Source of the DNA: Cocos nucifera
Taxonomy: Eukaryota; Streptophyta; Magnoliopsida; Arecales; Arecaceae
Reading direction: 5' to 3'
Length of the DNA stretch: 64,000 nt
NCBI GenBank assembly: GCA_006176705.1
Contig: QRFJ01004165.1
Coordinates: 62,001 to 126,000 of the forward strand
Made by a program: the position numbers and the translations under genes. The notes below the pieces were generated by a model. It worked only from the letters and a program-made list of their open reading frames with translations. It searched no databases and was not told the origin of the DNA. Position 1 is the stretch's first letter; every line of letters starts with the position of its first letter. This document shows, piece by piece, positions 36,250 to 50,057 of the stretch.

Positions 36250-39053
36250 TGAAAAATCATGCAGAGTTTCTTACATACATTTTGAAACTTTTTGGAAACT
36301 AGATGCAATGAAAGACTTAAATTAAACTATTTAACCTATTTATGCATATGATCTAATCACTAAAGCCTACATCTATGATCTATGATATATCATGATGCAT
36401 GAATAAATCTAAAAAATAAATTGGGTTGCTATTGATCATATCAATATCCTAGATCTAGAACTATTCTAGAGATCCTAGTTCGTATATTAGTCAGAAAAAA
36501 GATCATATCTCATACCTTCGCATGGGTCGAGAATGCCGCTGCTGAAAACCATCATTGTCCTTATTGCTTGGAGCCACACAACATGTTCATCCCCTATAGG
36601 TTATCCACACAAGATTGCTATACAGATCGGAGGTTCGTCAAATGAAGATCCACTCGAAATGCTAGCTTCTCATAGATCTGTTCTAATGGTTGATCTATAA
36701 AATTTTTTTTGGATCTCTTAAACACTTCAAGAGATGAAGAATAGAAGGAGGATGAAGGAAGAGGACCAACTTTTAGATCTTCTAAAAATTAGAAAATAAA
36801 AATTTAAAAAAAAAGCTCTAAGAGAAGAGGCATCTTCTCTTTCAAGACATCAAACGTTGATGTCTTAAATACATCTCCATGCTAGGATAAGAGAAGACCT
36901 TTTCCTCTAGCATTTTTCCATGCTCGATTGCTTTCTCTCTCTCTCTCTAATTTTTTTGATGGAAAATCTCACAAAAGGATGAATAAGAAAAAGTTCTCAA
37001 AGAAGACCTAAGAGAAGACTCTCTTCTCTTCTTCTTCTTGCTTCAGGACATCAATAATTGGTATCCAAAAGAAGCCTCACACCCCAACCAACTTGGAGCA
37101 CCTAACCTCCACACCCTCTCTCTCTCTCTCTCTAAGAATTTTTCTCATTGAAAATCAGGGTATCTCACACCTTAAAACATTTAAATAGGAGGCACCCCCA
37201 TCTCTCTCCAAGACTAGGTCAAATACCAAGCTTTTAGGGATTCAAATAAGGAGTTTTAGGGGGCATCCAACTCTTGGATGCCACCCCTAAAAATATGGCA
37301 TGGAGAGGCCACAAAATTTTTTGAATTTGTGTCGAATTCAGCAAAGAATCTCATGCCAAACATCCTCAAAAGGTGGTGCTTCCTAAAGGAGTAAGAGACT
37401 AGGTCAAAGACCTAGTCAAGGAGGACCCTTGGTGGCGTCCAACACTTGGATGCCTCCAAGTCTTCAATTGGCAACAAATCTCCATGCAACGGTGAGAGGG
37501 TTCATAAAATCTGAGCAAAAGTGGGCAAACAAAAATATGTGGCATGGGAAAAGTTGGTGCAAAGAGGGAGGAGAGGTTTTAGGGATTTTTGAAATTTTGA
37601 AACATTCTTAGTTTGACTCATTCAAACTAATTTCCAAAACCAATTTTCCATAAGAGAAAGGGATGTGCTTGGACTCTCCTTAGGCATGAGAAATCTCACA
37701 CTAAAAGGAGACAAAAAATGGCATGCGAAGAATTAATTTTGGTGCAAGGAAAGTATGAGAGTCCTAGTCTAACTGGAACTCCTATTTTACTAGGTCAAAA
37801 CTATTTTGAACACAACTAAATCCTATTTTAATTAGAATTGATTTAGCTTAATTAAAGGCAATCCTAGTCCAACTAGAACTCTAATTAAATTAGATTAAAT
37901 TATATTTAAATCTAATTTAAATTCTAACTTAATTAGGATTAAGGTGCACTCAATTTCTAATCGAATAGGGACTCAATCTCTCTTGTAATTGGTTTATCTA
38001 ATAAATCAATTAAACTTGACCCATTTAGTCCAAACTAACTTTAATTAAATTTAATTCAATTAAATTTAATCTCAGTCTAATTACTTAATTAAATTGAACT
38101 AATTAGCAATTCAATTACTAATCGATCCTCCTATAACACTTGCACTTAATCGAATCATCAATCGCATTAATGATTCGATCACTGAATGATTCTCAATCAT
38201 CGATCAACCATCTGATCAAATAGTAATCTCTTATATGTATGACCCCATAGGTTCGAACCTAAGCCGATAGCATAGGAACCAATTCATGTACCAATCAAAA
38301 TGACCATCTAGTAAAGGTACATGATGTCTAGATAGGTTGAATGTATGCAAAGCAATATTCTTAAAACCCTTGCCTATGGTTATCGTATAATTCATCTCTT
38401 TGATCAATAATGCATAGAATGACTTTCAGTTAGCTGTCAACACTCATACAAGTTATCTATATTATGTCTCAAAATTTTGCAAATTTCATGACTCCTCACG
38501 AGGATTACCTAGGCCTAGATTTTACTAAATTAAAATATAGTGAGTTATTTGATTCCTTAAGTTAATCAGGAGTGGTCAATCCCATCTTAACTCACATACT
38601 AACTCAACAAGTATTTGACTGTATCCAAAAATTTTTTGATACTATATTAGAAATGTAGGTAGTTAGGCACCAAAGTACAGTTAGTTGATTGCAAGTCACC
38701 ATGGTGATCTCAAATCGAAGGAATACTTATATCCATTGATCTTAGCTAGCTACTCTTAATAGTAGAGCACTATATTGATTATGTTTAGTACAGATGTACT
38801 CTTACATTCCATTTGTATGTCATATTAGTATCTCCACACTATTTGATTATAGGAACAACCAATGCATATGACATACAGCGATCTATACTCGATAAGTTAT
38901 CATCCTAATTAATAACTTATTATTTGATCATAAATAATTTAAGAAAGATAGAACTTTTATAATAAATAAGCTAAATAATAGTTATTATTTGATAATTCAT
39001 ATACAAATCATAATCTTCTACTACTTAGATGATTGGTTTTATGATACATTTCA
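36250..39053 (-). repeat. 5' LTR of B0, about 2.8 kb
   Basis: On the minus strand it starts TGAAATGTATC (39053) and ends at TTTTTCA (36250). Its outer part is similar to the B LTRs. It contains CT-rich microsatellites near 36927-36950 and 37108-37131. Open frames inside it show no domain. Confidence 0.82.
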
Positions 39054-39330
39054 TTTAGAATCTACGACATGACATGATTCATAAATAAATTTGAAATAAA
39101 AAATAAATTGTTATTGATTATATCAATACCCTAGCAAATCAAATCAGGCAAACAAGAGATCAAATCTCTTTAACTTAGCATGGGTCAATAACACCGCTAC
39201 TAATTTTCAAAGATTTCTTCATTGCTCAGAGCCGCATAGGATGTTCGACCTTATAGATTGTCCACACAAGGCTTCTATGCTGATTGAAGGCTCGACGATC
39301 GAAGATCCATGCAAAATGCTAGGTTCTTAC
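39054..39330 (-). repeat. Fragment of a second B0-like LTR
   Basis: This resembles the inner part of the B0 LTR (about 36385-36665), sharing AGCATGGGTC-like, GCCGCATAGGATGTTC-like and TTGTCCACACAAG-like phrases, in the same orientation. It is truncated at 39330 where the B array begins. Confidence 0.75.
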
Positions 39331-41812
39331 TGAAGGAACCAGATCTAAAATTTCATAGGTAGATCTTGAAATATTTTCAAGATCTTGTAGCAGAAGACTT
39401 AAATAAATCTAAAATTTATTTAAATAATCATGTAAATACCTAGATCTTAAATCAATTACATGATTAAGGCATGATATTAAATTAAAAATTAAAATCAAAT
39501 ATAAAAAAATTGATTAAATCAACCTAGATCTACACTACGTCAAATGCAGGTATGAAGTTTATAGATCAAATCTATTATCTGAGCAAGTTTAGATGTTCTA
39601 ACTTGTTGATCCAGGCTTGAGGATGAAGTCACAAATCATACATGTGTCCAACCTCTAGGAGTCATCCACACAAGCCTATGATCTCTGATCTGAAGTTCGA
39701 TGCAGAAAATTAGCACAGCATGCTAGTACTGTATTGATCCTTCTTCGATGATCGATTCGATGCTCCCTTCTTCAAAATTTGGACTCTCCAAAATATAAGA
39801 AAGAAGATGAGAGTTTGCCAATCTGAGACTCTCTTTAAAAAAAATTGAAAGAACGGAGGAGAGATTGAAAATAAAATAGTCCTAGAAGAAAACCCTCTTC
39901 TTCTTCTCTTCTCTCTCACCTAGACCCCAAGTTTGGTGCTAATGGAACCCCCACACCCAAGGACCCTATTCCTCTTATTATTTCACACCCCAAACCTCTC
40001 CTAAAGCTCTATATTCTATAAAAAAAATTAGAATAAAATTCATCCAATAAATAGGGAAAAAAAAGAGTCCAAGTTAGGTCAAATTCCTAGACTAGGAATA
40101 TCCAAATATGGAAAGTTATTGGGGTGCCCAACTCTTGAGTGCCTCCTCCACAACTTTTGATGTGGACTAGCAAGAGAGGGTGCACAAAAAAAGAGATTAT
40201 TTTCATAGAATAAGATAAGAATTAATTAAAAGAGGGGACGGCACTCAAACGAAGATGTTTTGGTCAATAAGGATTCTATATCATAGAATCCTAAGCAAAA
40301 CCAGTTCCTCCTTTGACTTGGTCTTCCACCTAACTTTCAAATATGACTTGGAGGGAGAGAGGGAGTATGAAAATCAGGAAGAAAGAAAATTTCTATGAAA
40401 AATACTAAAAAAATAGGTATGGGGGGCATTGGGACCAAGATGGTGCAAGGAGATAGGGAGTCTTAGTCATACTAGGACTCCTATTTTGACTTGGTCAAAC
40501 AAGAACTTTTAACCAAATAAAATCAAAATTAAACCAACCCAATTAAATAAGACCCTAACCCATTTAAGAACTTAATTAAAATAGATTTAATTCTAATTTA
40601 TTTTCTAATCAAATTAGAAAATTGAGTTAATTCAAGTCCTAGTTAGACTAGGACTAGTTCTTCCTTGCACTTGGCTTATCCAATAAACCAATTAGACTTG
40701 ATCCAATCAAGTCCAAATCAAATCTAATTAAATTATATTTAATTAAACTTAATCTCAACCTATTGACTTAATCAAATTAAGTAAATTAGCAATCCAATTA
40801 CTAATCGATCCTTCTGTAACACCTGCACTAGGTTAAACACTAATTGTATTGATTGTTTAATCCTAAAATGATTCTTAATCGTTGATCAACCATCCGATCA
40901 GATCATAAGCTCTAATGTGTGTGACATCATAGGTTCCAATCTAAGCTGATAGTCTAAGAATAAATTCTTGTACCAATCGAAGTGACCATCTAGTAATGAA
41001 AATCGACGATCGGATAGGTCGAAGGTGTAGAACACCATCCCTAGAACCCATGCGGATATAGTTTTCCATATAATTTATCCCCTTGACCACAATGCTCGTA
41101 GGACACATCAGAGTTCAACTGTCAACTCTGATCAGGTTGTCCACATTGTATTTCAAAATACCAAATCCATCTAATGGATTATCCTGGCCAAGATTTTACT
41201 ATATTGAAATACAATGATACATTCTTCTTCTACTCTTAGAGTGATCAATTCCATCATAATCACACTCCGACTTCGCAAGTACTTGACTATGCCCAGAAGC
41301 CTTCTGTTGGTAAATTAGAAATTCAGTTAGTTCGGCACCAAAGCATAGTGAGTTGTTTGCAAGTCACTAAGGTGATCTGTGGTCTAAGGGATACTTATAT
41401 CTATATCCCATCAGAGACATTCTCGACCGCAGAATGCTCTAGAGTTGGTTACGTTCAATGATGATGTACCCATACATCTCACCTATATGCCATACCAGTG
41501 TTTCCACACTCCTTGATTACGAGGATAATCAACCTATATTATATATAGCGACCTATGCTTGATAGACGTTGTTGTCCTAATTAATAGCTTATCATTTGGT
41601 CGTGAACAAATTTAAGGACTAATCGATAAATCTTTTCTTTATCAAAACTAAACAATCCTAAGGACTTCCTCACAATAATGGAGTTCATTAGAAGATATAA
41701 ACTTATGATAAAAAAAATGTCAAAATATTTTTATTAATTAATAAATCAATTATAATTATAAAATAGCTCAACTATCAACAGACTGACGATTGGCTTTGGG
41801 ACATAATTTTCA
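39331..41812 (-). repeat. 3' LTR of B1
   Basis: On the minus strand it starts TGAAAATTATGTCCC (41812) and ends GGTTCCTTCA (39331). It pairs with the LTRs at 47549 and 55932. Confidence 0.92.
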
Positions 41813-41815
41813 ATA

Positions 41816-41825
41816 ACTCCCACTT
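41816..41825 (-). other. Polypurine tract of B1
   Basis: The minus strand reads AAGTGGGAGT, 3 nt before the 3' LTR. The polyprotein stop codon (41829-41831) is only a few bases upstream, so the 3' untranslated part is almost absent. Confidence 0.8.
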
Positions 41826-41828
41826 ATC

Positions 41829-44800
41829 CTAAAGCCACTTGGCATAGTATCTAATACTCATCTTCGACTTATGGTTGTCGAACTTCTTGATTGCCAGGGC
41901 TTTAGTGAAGGGGTCGACTAGGTTTTTGTTTCCATCAATCTTCTGAAGATCGACGTCACCATGATCCACGATCTCATGGACCAAGTAGAAGCGGCACAGA
42001 ATGTGCTTTATTCATTGGTGTGCCTTCAGTTCCTTTGCTTGAGCTATGGCGCCAGTGCCATCGTAGTAGATCAGGATTGGACCATCAATGGAGGGTGCTA
42101 CTCCAAGCTTGGTGATGAACTTTCTCAGCCATATAGCTTTCTTTACTACATCTGATGCCTCCATGTACTCTACTTCGTAAATAAAGTCAGCCACTATATG
42201 CTGCTTGAAACTTTTTCAGCAGATGGCTCTACCATTTAGAGTAAAGATATACCCCAATATATTTTTATTATCATCATGATCAAATTGAAAGCTGGAATCT
42301 ATAAACCCCACAAGCTTCAAATCTGACTCACCATAAACCAACGATTGGTCCTTAGTATTTCTTAAATACTTAAGAATGGTTTTAACCATCTTTCAGTGAT
42401 TTTCTTTAGGGTTAGACTGGTATCTACTCACTACTCCTAGTGAGTATGCCACGTCTAGTCTCATACATGTCATTGCATACATAATAGACCCCACTACCAA
42501 AGCAAATAAAATTTTATTCATATGCTCTCTCTCTTCAGGAGTTATCAGACAATCCTTCTTAGGGAGAAAAATTCTTTGGCCTATCAAAAGATAGCCCTTT
42601 ATGAAATTCTCCATGCTGACCCTCTTCAGCATAGTTTCTATATATGTAGATTAGGATATACCAAGCATCCTTTTAGATCTTTTCCTATAGATCTTCATCC
42701 CTAGGATGTAGGATGCTTCACCCAAGTCCTTCATGGAGAACTATGATGACAACCATACTTTTATTTCTTGTAGTGCGGGGATGTCATTCTTGATTAAGAG
42801 AATATCATCCACATATAAAATAAGGAATACAACTGTTGGACCATTTGCCCATTTGTAAATGCAGGGTTCTTCTTCATTCTTAACGAACTCATATATTTTG
42901 ATCACTTTATCAAAATACATGTTCCAACTCTATAATGCCTGTTTCAATCCATAAATGGATCTCTGAAGCTTGCACACCTTGGACTCATCTGTGGATGCTA
43001 ACCCTTCAGGTTGTGTCATATACACCTCTTCGGTCAGCTCTCCATTTAGGAAAGTTGTCTTCACATCCATCTGCTAGATCTCATAGTTCAGATGGACAGT
43101 AATGGCAAGTATGATCCGAATGGATTTGAGCATTACCATAGGAAAGAAAGTCTCATCATAGTCAATACCATAACGTTGACGATACCCCTTGGCAACTAGA
43201 TGGGCTTTATAGGTCTCCACCTTTCCGTCTATGCCCCTCTTTCTTTTGAAGACTCATTTACACCCAGTAGGTTTAACCCCTTCAGATGGGTCAACTAATG
43301 TTCATACATCATTGACCTTCATGGAATCCATTTTGGACCTCATGACTTCTAGCCATTGTTAAGAGTCGGATCTCTACATCGACATCCATATAAGTGATCG
43401 ATCGGATCCTCATCGTTCTCATCGAGTTTGATGGGATCACCATCCTGGATCAAGAATTCATAGTATTTGTCTGGATGGTGGGGTACTCTACTAGATCGCC
43501 TTAGTGGTGCGGGTTTACTAGGCTTTGGATCTGATCTGATCAAATCCGACTTAGGTTCAACATTCCGTGTTGGATTTTCTACCTGCTGAACTTCATCAAG
43601 TTCAACCTTAGAGTCAATAGTTTCTTCATCAAGAAACTTCTTTTTCAAAAAGATTGCCCTAAGGCTGACGAACACATTTTGTTCATCAGCATAGTAGAAA
43701 TAGTATCCTTTGATCTCTTTTGGGTATCTTATAAATGTACACTTATCAGACCTAGGTCCAAGTTTGTCTGTAACTAACCATTTGACATAAGTCGGGCACC
43801 CCCAAATCCTAAGGTGTGAAAGTGCTGGCTTACGTCCTGTCCATATCTCATATGGAGTTTTAGCTACAGACTTACTTGGAACCCTATTTAATAGATAACA
43901 AGTCGATTCGAGTGCATATCTCTAGAAGGATATTGGCAAGCTGGCAAATTTCATCATAGATCAGACCATGTCTAACAGAGTCTGATTTTTTCTTTCAGAC
44001 ACACTATTATACTATGGTGTTTCAGGAGGAGTTCATTGAAAGAGAATTCCATTCTCTCCTAGATATGTGAGAAACTCACTAGAAAGGTATTCACCTCCAC
44101 AATTAGACTGAAGAGTTTTAATACTCTTTCTAGTTTATTTTTCTACTTCACTTCAAAATTGTTTGAACATTTCAAAAGAATCCGACTTATATTTCATCAG
44201 ATAGACATATCCATATCTGGATAGATCATCTATGAAAATGATGAAGTAGACATATCCACCTCTGACACTTATGCCCATTGATCCACATACATCAGTATGT
44301 ACTAGACCTAAGAGCTCATTGGATCTCTCATCTTTTTCAGTGAAAGGTGACTTGGTCATTTTACCAAGAAGATAAGACTCATAAGTTGAAAGTGATTCAC
44401 AATCATTCACTTCAAGAATTTTCTCTTGAGTCAACCTATTTATCCTATTCTTATTTATATGACCTAGCCTACAGTGCCATAAGTAAATATCTGATACACT
44501 ATCTAATCTACGGTGCTTGTCAGTAGAATAGACTACATTAACAAGTTGTGATAACATATATACACCATTGTTCAATTATCCATAGAAAGTAGTAATATCA
44601 TTCATATTGACATTACAAACTCATTTTTTTATTAAAATTTCATAATTATTCATGGCCAAAAGGCCTACAAAAATGATATTTAAAAAAAAACTAGGACAGA
44701 AATGATAATCACTAAGAACAACGGTATGAGATTCAAATACAAGTTTTAAATTTCTAAAGTTAGAACTAAAACTGATCTTCCATCTCCAACATTCAGAAAT

Positions 44801-45803
44801 CTCTCGCCTTGCTCGAATCTTCTACTGACCTACAACCCCTGCAATGAATTATAAATATGGTAATGGCTATCAGTATCTAATACCGAGTCAGTAATATCAC
44901 AAATAGAGAAATTGCAAGGAGTTATCATATAAATACCTTGCCCAGCAATAGCTTGCTTCTTTCTCTGCCTGTTCGGGTGTAGGAAGGTAATGTACTGAGG
45001 ATAATTCCTCTTTTAGTGCCCACACTTCTTGCAAAAGAAGCATTCGACTTGACTTTTATCGGGCTTGGTCTTTGTGGTATGAGCCTGCATAGGTGTCCAA
45101 GCATGAACATGCGCCTTCTTGGCTTTCTTCTTCTTGCTCTTCTTTCCTTTTCCAAAGGATCGAGAACGAGAAGATGAACCTCCCACTAAGTTCACCGACT
45201 CCTTATGGAGTTGGTGATCCTTCTCAAAGTTTTGAAGTTACCCCAGTAACCCGTGGTAGTCCACTTCAAGCTTTGACATTCTATAATGTGTAAGGAATGG
45301 GAGATAAGACTTGGGCAGCGAGTTCAGTATTGCATCTTTCCCAAGTTATTTATGCAAGAAAAAGCTGAGCTTGCAAAAGTGCTCTATCAGCTCGATCATG
45401 TATAATACATGATCAGTGACAGAGGCACCATCCCACATTCTGGCATTGAAGATGGCACAACTATTCTTGTGCCTCTCAACATCATCGTGTGTGCCAAAAG
45501 AATCCTCTAATACGTGGAGCATTTTGTTTGACTGAGCTATCTCAAACTTGTGATAGAACTCGTCGCTTATCGTAGCCAGCATAATGCAGTGCATCGTGGT
45601 TTGGTCATTGAGCCACTTCTAATAAGTGTCTCTGACTGTTCCACGTGCATGGCAGCTGGCTCCTCATGTGTAGGATCCATGAGCACATATAGGATCTGTT
45701 CATGCTTCAAGACAATCTTCAACTTTTGGTATGAGCTACTGAAGTTGGATCCCACTAACTTATCATTGTCCAACAATGATCGAAATGATAGAGAAGTGGC
45801 CAT
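41829..45803 (-). pseudogene. gag-pol pseudogene of B1
   Basis: Gag starts at ATG 45803-45801 (MATSLSFRSLLDNDKLVGSN). An in-frame ATG seven codons upstream is less likely because the MATS start is shared with B2. A zinc knuckle near 45010-45060 reads ECFFCKKCGH, then a stop where Trp is expected, with the last Cys as Tyr. The protease has LDTD at 44869-44880, the glycine of the usual DTG being lost. Integrase (44153-44575) shows CRLGHINKNRINRLTQ and the catalytic HTDVCG. RT keeps YVDD at 42804-42815. RNase H (about 42012-42200) has ILIYYDGTGAIAQAKE. The length (about 1320 codons) is normal. Stops and frameshifts inactivate it. Confidence 0.88.
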
Positions 45804-46574
45804 GTCTGCACAAAGAAAAACCAAAATCTAATTAGTAATTGATTCATTAAACCTAAAGATTTGGACTTTAATCAAAAGATTTCTTCCACTATTTTATTCG
45901 AATTGGTAGCCTCTACCTCCAATTCAAGAAATTATCCTTATTTTTTAGTGGGTACTAAGAATCCACATAGACTGTACATGAGTTCAACTTTGGTTGGCCC
46001 ACCCATATACATCTAAGGGTAGGTTCATAACCAATTATTTCTCTAAATAATTTTTAATAATTAAATTTTGCCTCGGGCCCTGATCAGTTGACTTTGGCCT
46101 TCTCAGAAAAAGGTCCAGTTAGGTCCAACCATTAATATAACCATACTTGACCCATCCAAGCCCAACTTTAGTTGGCTCACCTGACCATCATTTAGAAAGA
46201 TGTATCCAAGAGATCATATAATGAATGATAATTCCATCAATCGATAAGCACCAGATCTTTGAGCCTCCAATGATTATCCAACTGATGGGTCCATTATCAT
46301 CCACTTTAATGGGAGGCTATGATCTAGTTATCATATAACTATTTCATTTTAGGGACCTAATAATTTTAGAGAATTTATTTATAGAAGTGAGTAGATCAGA
46401 TTAACCAGCTTATCATGATACTCCCACTAACTTCACCAAGTCAGCTTAAGGAATACCATTAATAGGCTGGTCTAGGAGCACCTAAATCAGTCAAACTGAT
46501 TTACCTAGCTGACATGGGTTAGTTCGAATAGTCAAGCGATTTGATCAAAATATAATCTCACCAAGAGGGCAGAT

Positions 46575-46690
46575 AAATTCAATCAGTGGAAGGGTCTATC
46601 AGGCTTGCCTTAGACACCATCAAAAATGGCCAGATAAGCGAGCTGTCAATTAAAAATCACTGGTCTAGTTTACCTTAGATACCAACTGAT
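46575..46690 (-). other. Shared leader module, B1 copy
   Basis: In sense it reads GTTGGTATCTAAGGTAAACT, TTTTTAATTGACAGCTCGCT, TATCTGGCC, then GGTGTCTAAGGCAAGC and CCCTTCCACTGATTG. E3 has GCTTATCTGGCC followed by CTGGTATCTAAGGCAAGC in the same order at 60687-60724. Confidence 0.75.
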
Positions 46691-47341
46691 TTAATTAGTT
46701 TCAATTAGATCAACCTAACAGTTCATGCTTGGCCGCATAGCCAACAATCAAGTCCATCTTGGGTCTTATTAAAGACATGGACCTGACCAACTACAACTGT
46801 TGTAATTGATCTAGAGAATCCTTAACCTAATCTAAGATAATAATTGATTAGATTTAGTCAATTCTCTAATTAAATCCATTCTTTAATCTAACCCTAGGTC
46901 TAACCCAATTAATGGACCTAATCTCCACTAACCAATTAACCTAATGTGTTATGATTTGTGTCTTAGGATCTTCAATTCACAATCCTAGATCCTAATCAAT
47001 CAACTTCTTAATTCTCAATTAAGTTTTGGACTGAGGGTTGGGGTTTGATTTTTTTTAAAATAATTTTTATGTTTGTAAAATATTTTTACAACATGATTCT
47101 ATCAACCAAGTTGCATGTTTGATTCATAATCAATATGCAAGTAAAATAAACATAAAACTACTTTAGATCTAATCTAAATAGGTTCATGTAATTGAAACAG
47201 TTTCAATAATAATCAATCATAAATCTATTTAGATCAAATCTAACACATTTATGATGATTGAAATTAGATTAAAATATTTTTAATCAGATCATAAAATCTC
47301 TTAGGTCTAATATAAAATTTTATGATCAATATTTTATATCG

Positions 47342-47413
47342 GCATGTACTAGGACAACCTATTCACTGTAAGGAGTAAACCTTACAGTAGGACAATCTTA
47401 TGGCAATCCATGC
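47342..47413 (-). other. Two-stem hairpin in B1 leader
   Basis: The inner stem CTGTAAGG (47366-47373) and CCTTACAG (47380-47387) is perfect over 8 bp with loop AGTAAA. The outer arms GCATG and CATGC (47342-47346 and 47409-47413) pair more weakly than in B2. B1 has one copy where B0 and B2 have two. Confidence 0.66.
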
Positions 47414-47530
47414 AATATAAAATATTTTATTTTATTTTATTTATTTAATTATAGATTTAATAATTAGATTATAAATTAGATTTTATCTAATAAATAATCT
47501 AAACATACACAAAAATTATTTAATAAGAAC

Positions 47531-47546
47531 CTAGGCTCTGATACCA
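47531..47546 (-). other. Primer-binding site of B1
   Basis: The minus strand reads TGGTATCAGAGCCTAG, of the initiator tRNA-Met type, 2 nt from the LTR end. Confidence 0.92.
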
Positions 47547-47548
47547 AT

Positions 47549-50041
47549 TGAAAGAACTAGATCAGGGTTTCACAGGTAGATCTTGAAACTTTTTCAAGAT
47601 CTTGCAGCAAAAGACTTAAATAAATCTAAATTTTTTTTAAATTACCATATAAATACTTAGATTTTAGATCTATTACATGATTAAGGTATGATATTAAATC
47701 AAAAATTAAAATTAAATAAGAAAAAAGAGATTGATCAAATCAACCTAGATCTACACTACATCAAATACAGATATAAAGTTTATAGATCAGATCTATTATC
47801 TGAGCAAGTTTAGAATTATAACTTACTGATCTAGGCTTGAGGATGAAGTCATGAGCCGCACATGCGTCTGGCCTCTAGGAGTCGTCTACACGAGCCTATG
47901 ATCTGTGATCTAAAGTTCGATGCAGAAAATCAGCACAGCATGCTAGTACTATGCTGATCCTTCTTCGATGGTCGATCCGATGCTCCCTTCATCAAAATTT
48001 GAACTCTTTAAAATATAAGAAGAAAGATGAGAGTTTTCTGATCTGAGATTCTCTCAAAAAAAAAATCAAAAAAATGGAGGAGAGATTAAAAATAAAATAG
48101 CCCTAGAAGAAGACCCTCTTCTTCTTCTCTTTTATCTCACCTAGACACCTAGTTTGGTGCCTATGGAATCCCCATACCCAAGGACCCCCTTCCTCTAATT
48201 TTTGCACACCCCAAAAATATCCCAAAGCTCTATATTTTATGAAAAAATTAGAACAAAATTCATCCAATAAATAGGAAAAAGGAAGAGTCTAAGTTAGGTT
48301 AAATTCCTAGACCAGGAATATCCAAACATGGAAAGTTGTTGGGGCACCCAACTCTTGGACACCTCCTCCATAATTTTTGGCATGGACCAACAAGGGAGGG
48401 CACACAAAAAAGGAGATTATTTTTGTAGAATAAGAGAAGAATTAATTAAAAAAGAGGGCAGCACTCAAGGAAAGATGTTTTGGTCAACAAGGATTCTATC
48501 TCATAGAATCCTAAGCAAAACCAATTCCTCCTTTGACTTGGTCTTCCACCTAACTTCCAAATATGACTTAGAGAGAGAGAGGGGACATGGAAATCAGGAA
48601 GAAAGGGATTTTTCATAAAAAATACCTAAAAAATAGGTATGGAGGACGTTGGGACCAAGGTGGCGCAAGGAGATAGGGAGTCCTAGTCACACTAGGACTC
48701 CTATTTTGACTTGGACAAACAAGATCTTTTAATCAAATAAAATCAAGATTAAACCAACCTAATTAAATAAGGCCCTAATCCATTTAAGAACTTAATTAAA
48801 TTAGAATAAATTAGATTTTATTTTGATTTATTTTTTAATCAAATTAAAAATTTGGGTTAATCTGAGTCCAAGTAAGACTAGGACTAGTTCTTCCTTGCTC
48901 TTAGCTTATCCAATAAACCAATTGGACTTGATCCAATCAAGCCCAAACTAAATCTAATTAAATTATATTTAATTAAACTTAATATCAACCTATTGGCTTA
49001 ATCAAATTAAGTTAGTTAGCAATCCAATTGCTAATCGAACCTCCCGCAATACTTGCACTAGGTTAAAGACCAATCATATTGATTGTTTAACCCTAGAACG
49101 ATTCTTAATCGTTGATCAACCATCTGATCAGATCGTAAGCTCTAATATATGTGACCTCATAGGTCTAAACCTAAGTCAGTGGTATAGAAATAAATTTTTG
49201 TACCAATCGAAGTGACCATCTAGCAATGATACCCGACAATCGAATAGGTTGAAGGTGTAGAACACCATCCTTAGAACCCATGCAGATATAGTTTCCATAT
49301 AATTCATCCTCTTAACCACAATGCTCATAGGATACCTCAAAGTTTAACTATCAACTCTGATCAAGTTGTCCATATTGTATTTCAAAATATCAAATCCATC
49401 TGATGGATTATCCTAGCCAAGGTTTTGCTATATTGAAATATAGTGATACATTCTTCTCCAACTTTTGGAGTGGTCAATTCCATCTTGATCACACTCCAAC
49501 TTCATAGGTACTTGACTGTGCCCAAAAGCCTACCATTGTTGAATTAGAAATTCAGTTAGTTCGATACCAAAGCATAGTGAGTTGCTTGCAAGTCACTGAG
49601 GTGATCTCAGGTCAGAGGGATACTTATACCTATATCCTATGAGAGACTTTTTTGACAGCAGAATGCTTTGAAGTTGGTCACGTTCAATGATGATGTACCC
49701 ATACATCTCACCTGTATGCCATACCAGTGTCTCCACACTCCTTGGTTAAGAGGACAACCAACCTATATGGCATATAGCGACCTATGCTTGATAGATGTTG
49801 TTATCCTAATTAACAGCCTATTATTTGATCGTGAACAAATTTAAGAACTAATCGATAAATCATTTCTTTATCAAAACTAAATAGTCCTAAGAACTTCATC
49901 ACAATAATGGAGTTCATTAGAAGATGTAAACATGTGATGAAAAAGATATCAAAATATTTTTATTAATTAATAAATCAATTATAATTATAAAATAGCTCAA
50001 CCATCAATAGGTTGATGATTGACTTTGGAACATAATTTTCA
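47549..50041 (-). repeat. Shared middle LTR of the B array
   Basis: This LTR is the 5' LTR of B1 and at the same time the 3' LTR of B2. It starts TGAAAATTATG (50041, minus strand) and ends TTCTTTCA (47549). Internal B2 sequence follows directly after 50041. Confidence 0.92.
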
Positions 50042-50057
50042 ATAACTTCCACTTGTC

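Larger units (their letters stand above)
28615..39053 (-). mobile_element. Ty1/copia element B0: leader and 5' LTR, split by D
   Basis: On the minus strand an LTR (36250-39053), a primer-binding site (36232-36245) and a leader (36231-34992, then 29184-28615) can be read. The leader is collinear with those of B1 and B2 up to about 240 bp before gag, where the A4 LTR begins. Element D interrupts it. Gag-pol and the 3' LTR of B0 are absent. Confidence 0.82.
45804..47530 (-). other. Untranslated leader of B1
   Basis: This 1.7-kb AT-rich leader holds the shared module (about 46575-46690) and one hairpin module (47342-47413). No coding region was seen. Confidence 0.78.

Noticed and set aside
36927..37131. 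CT-rich microsatellites as a possible promoter element
   Set aside because: Simple CT runs within the B0 LTR; nothing besides composition supports a regulatory role.
37429..37611. Open frame of 60 codons that might be a small host gene
   Set aside because: It falls inside the B0 LTR, has no domain, and has no supporting splice or promoter structure.
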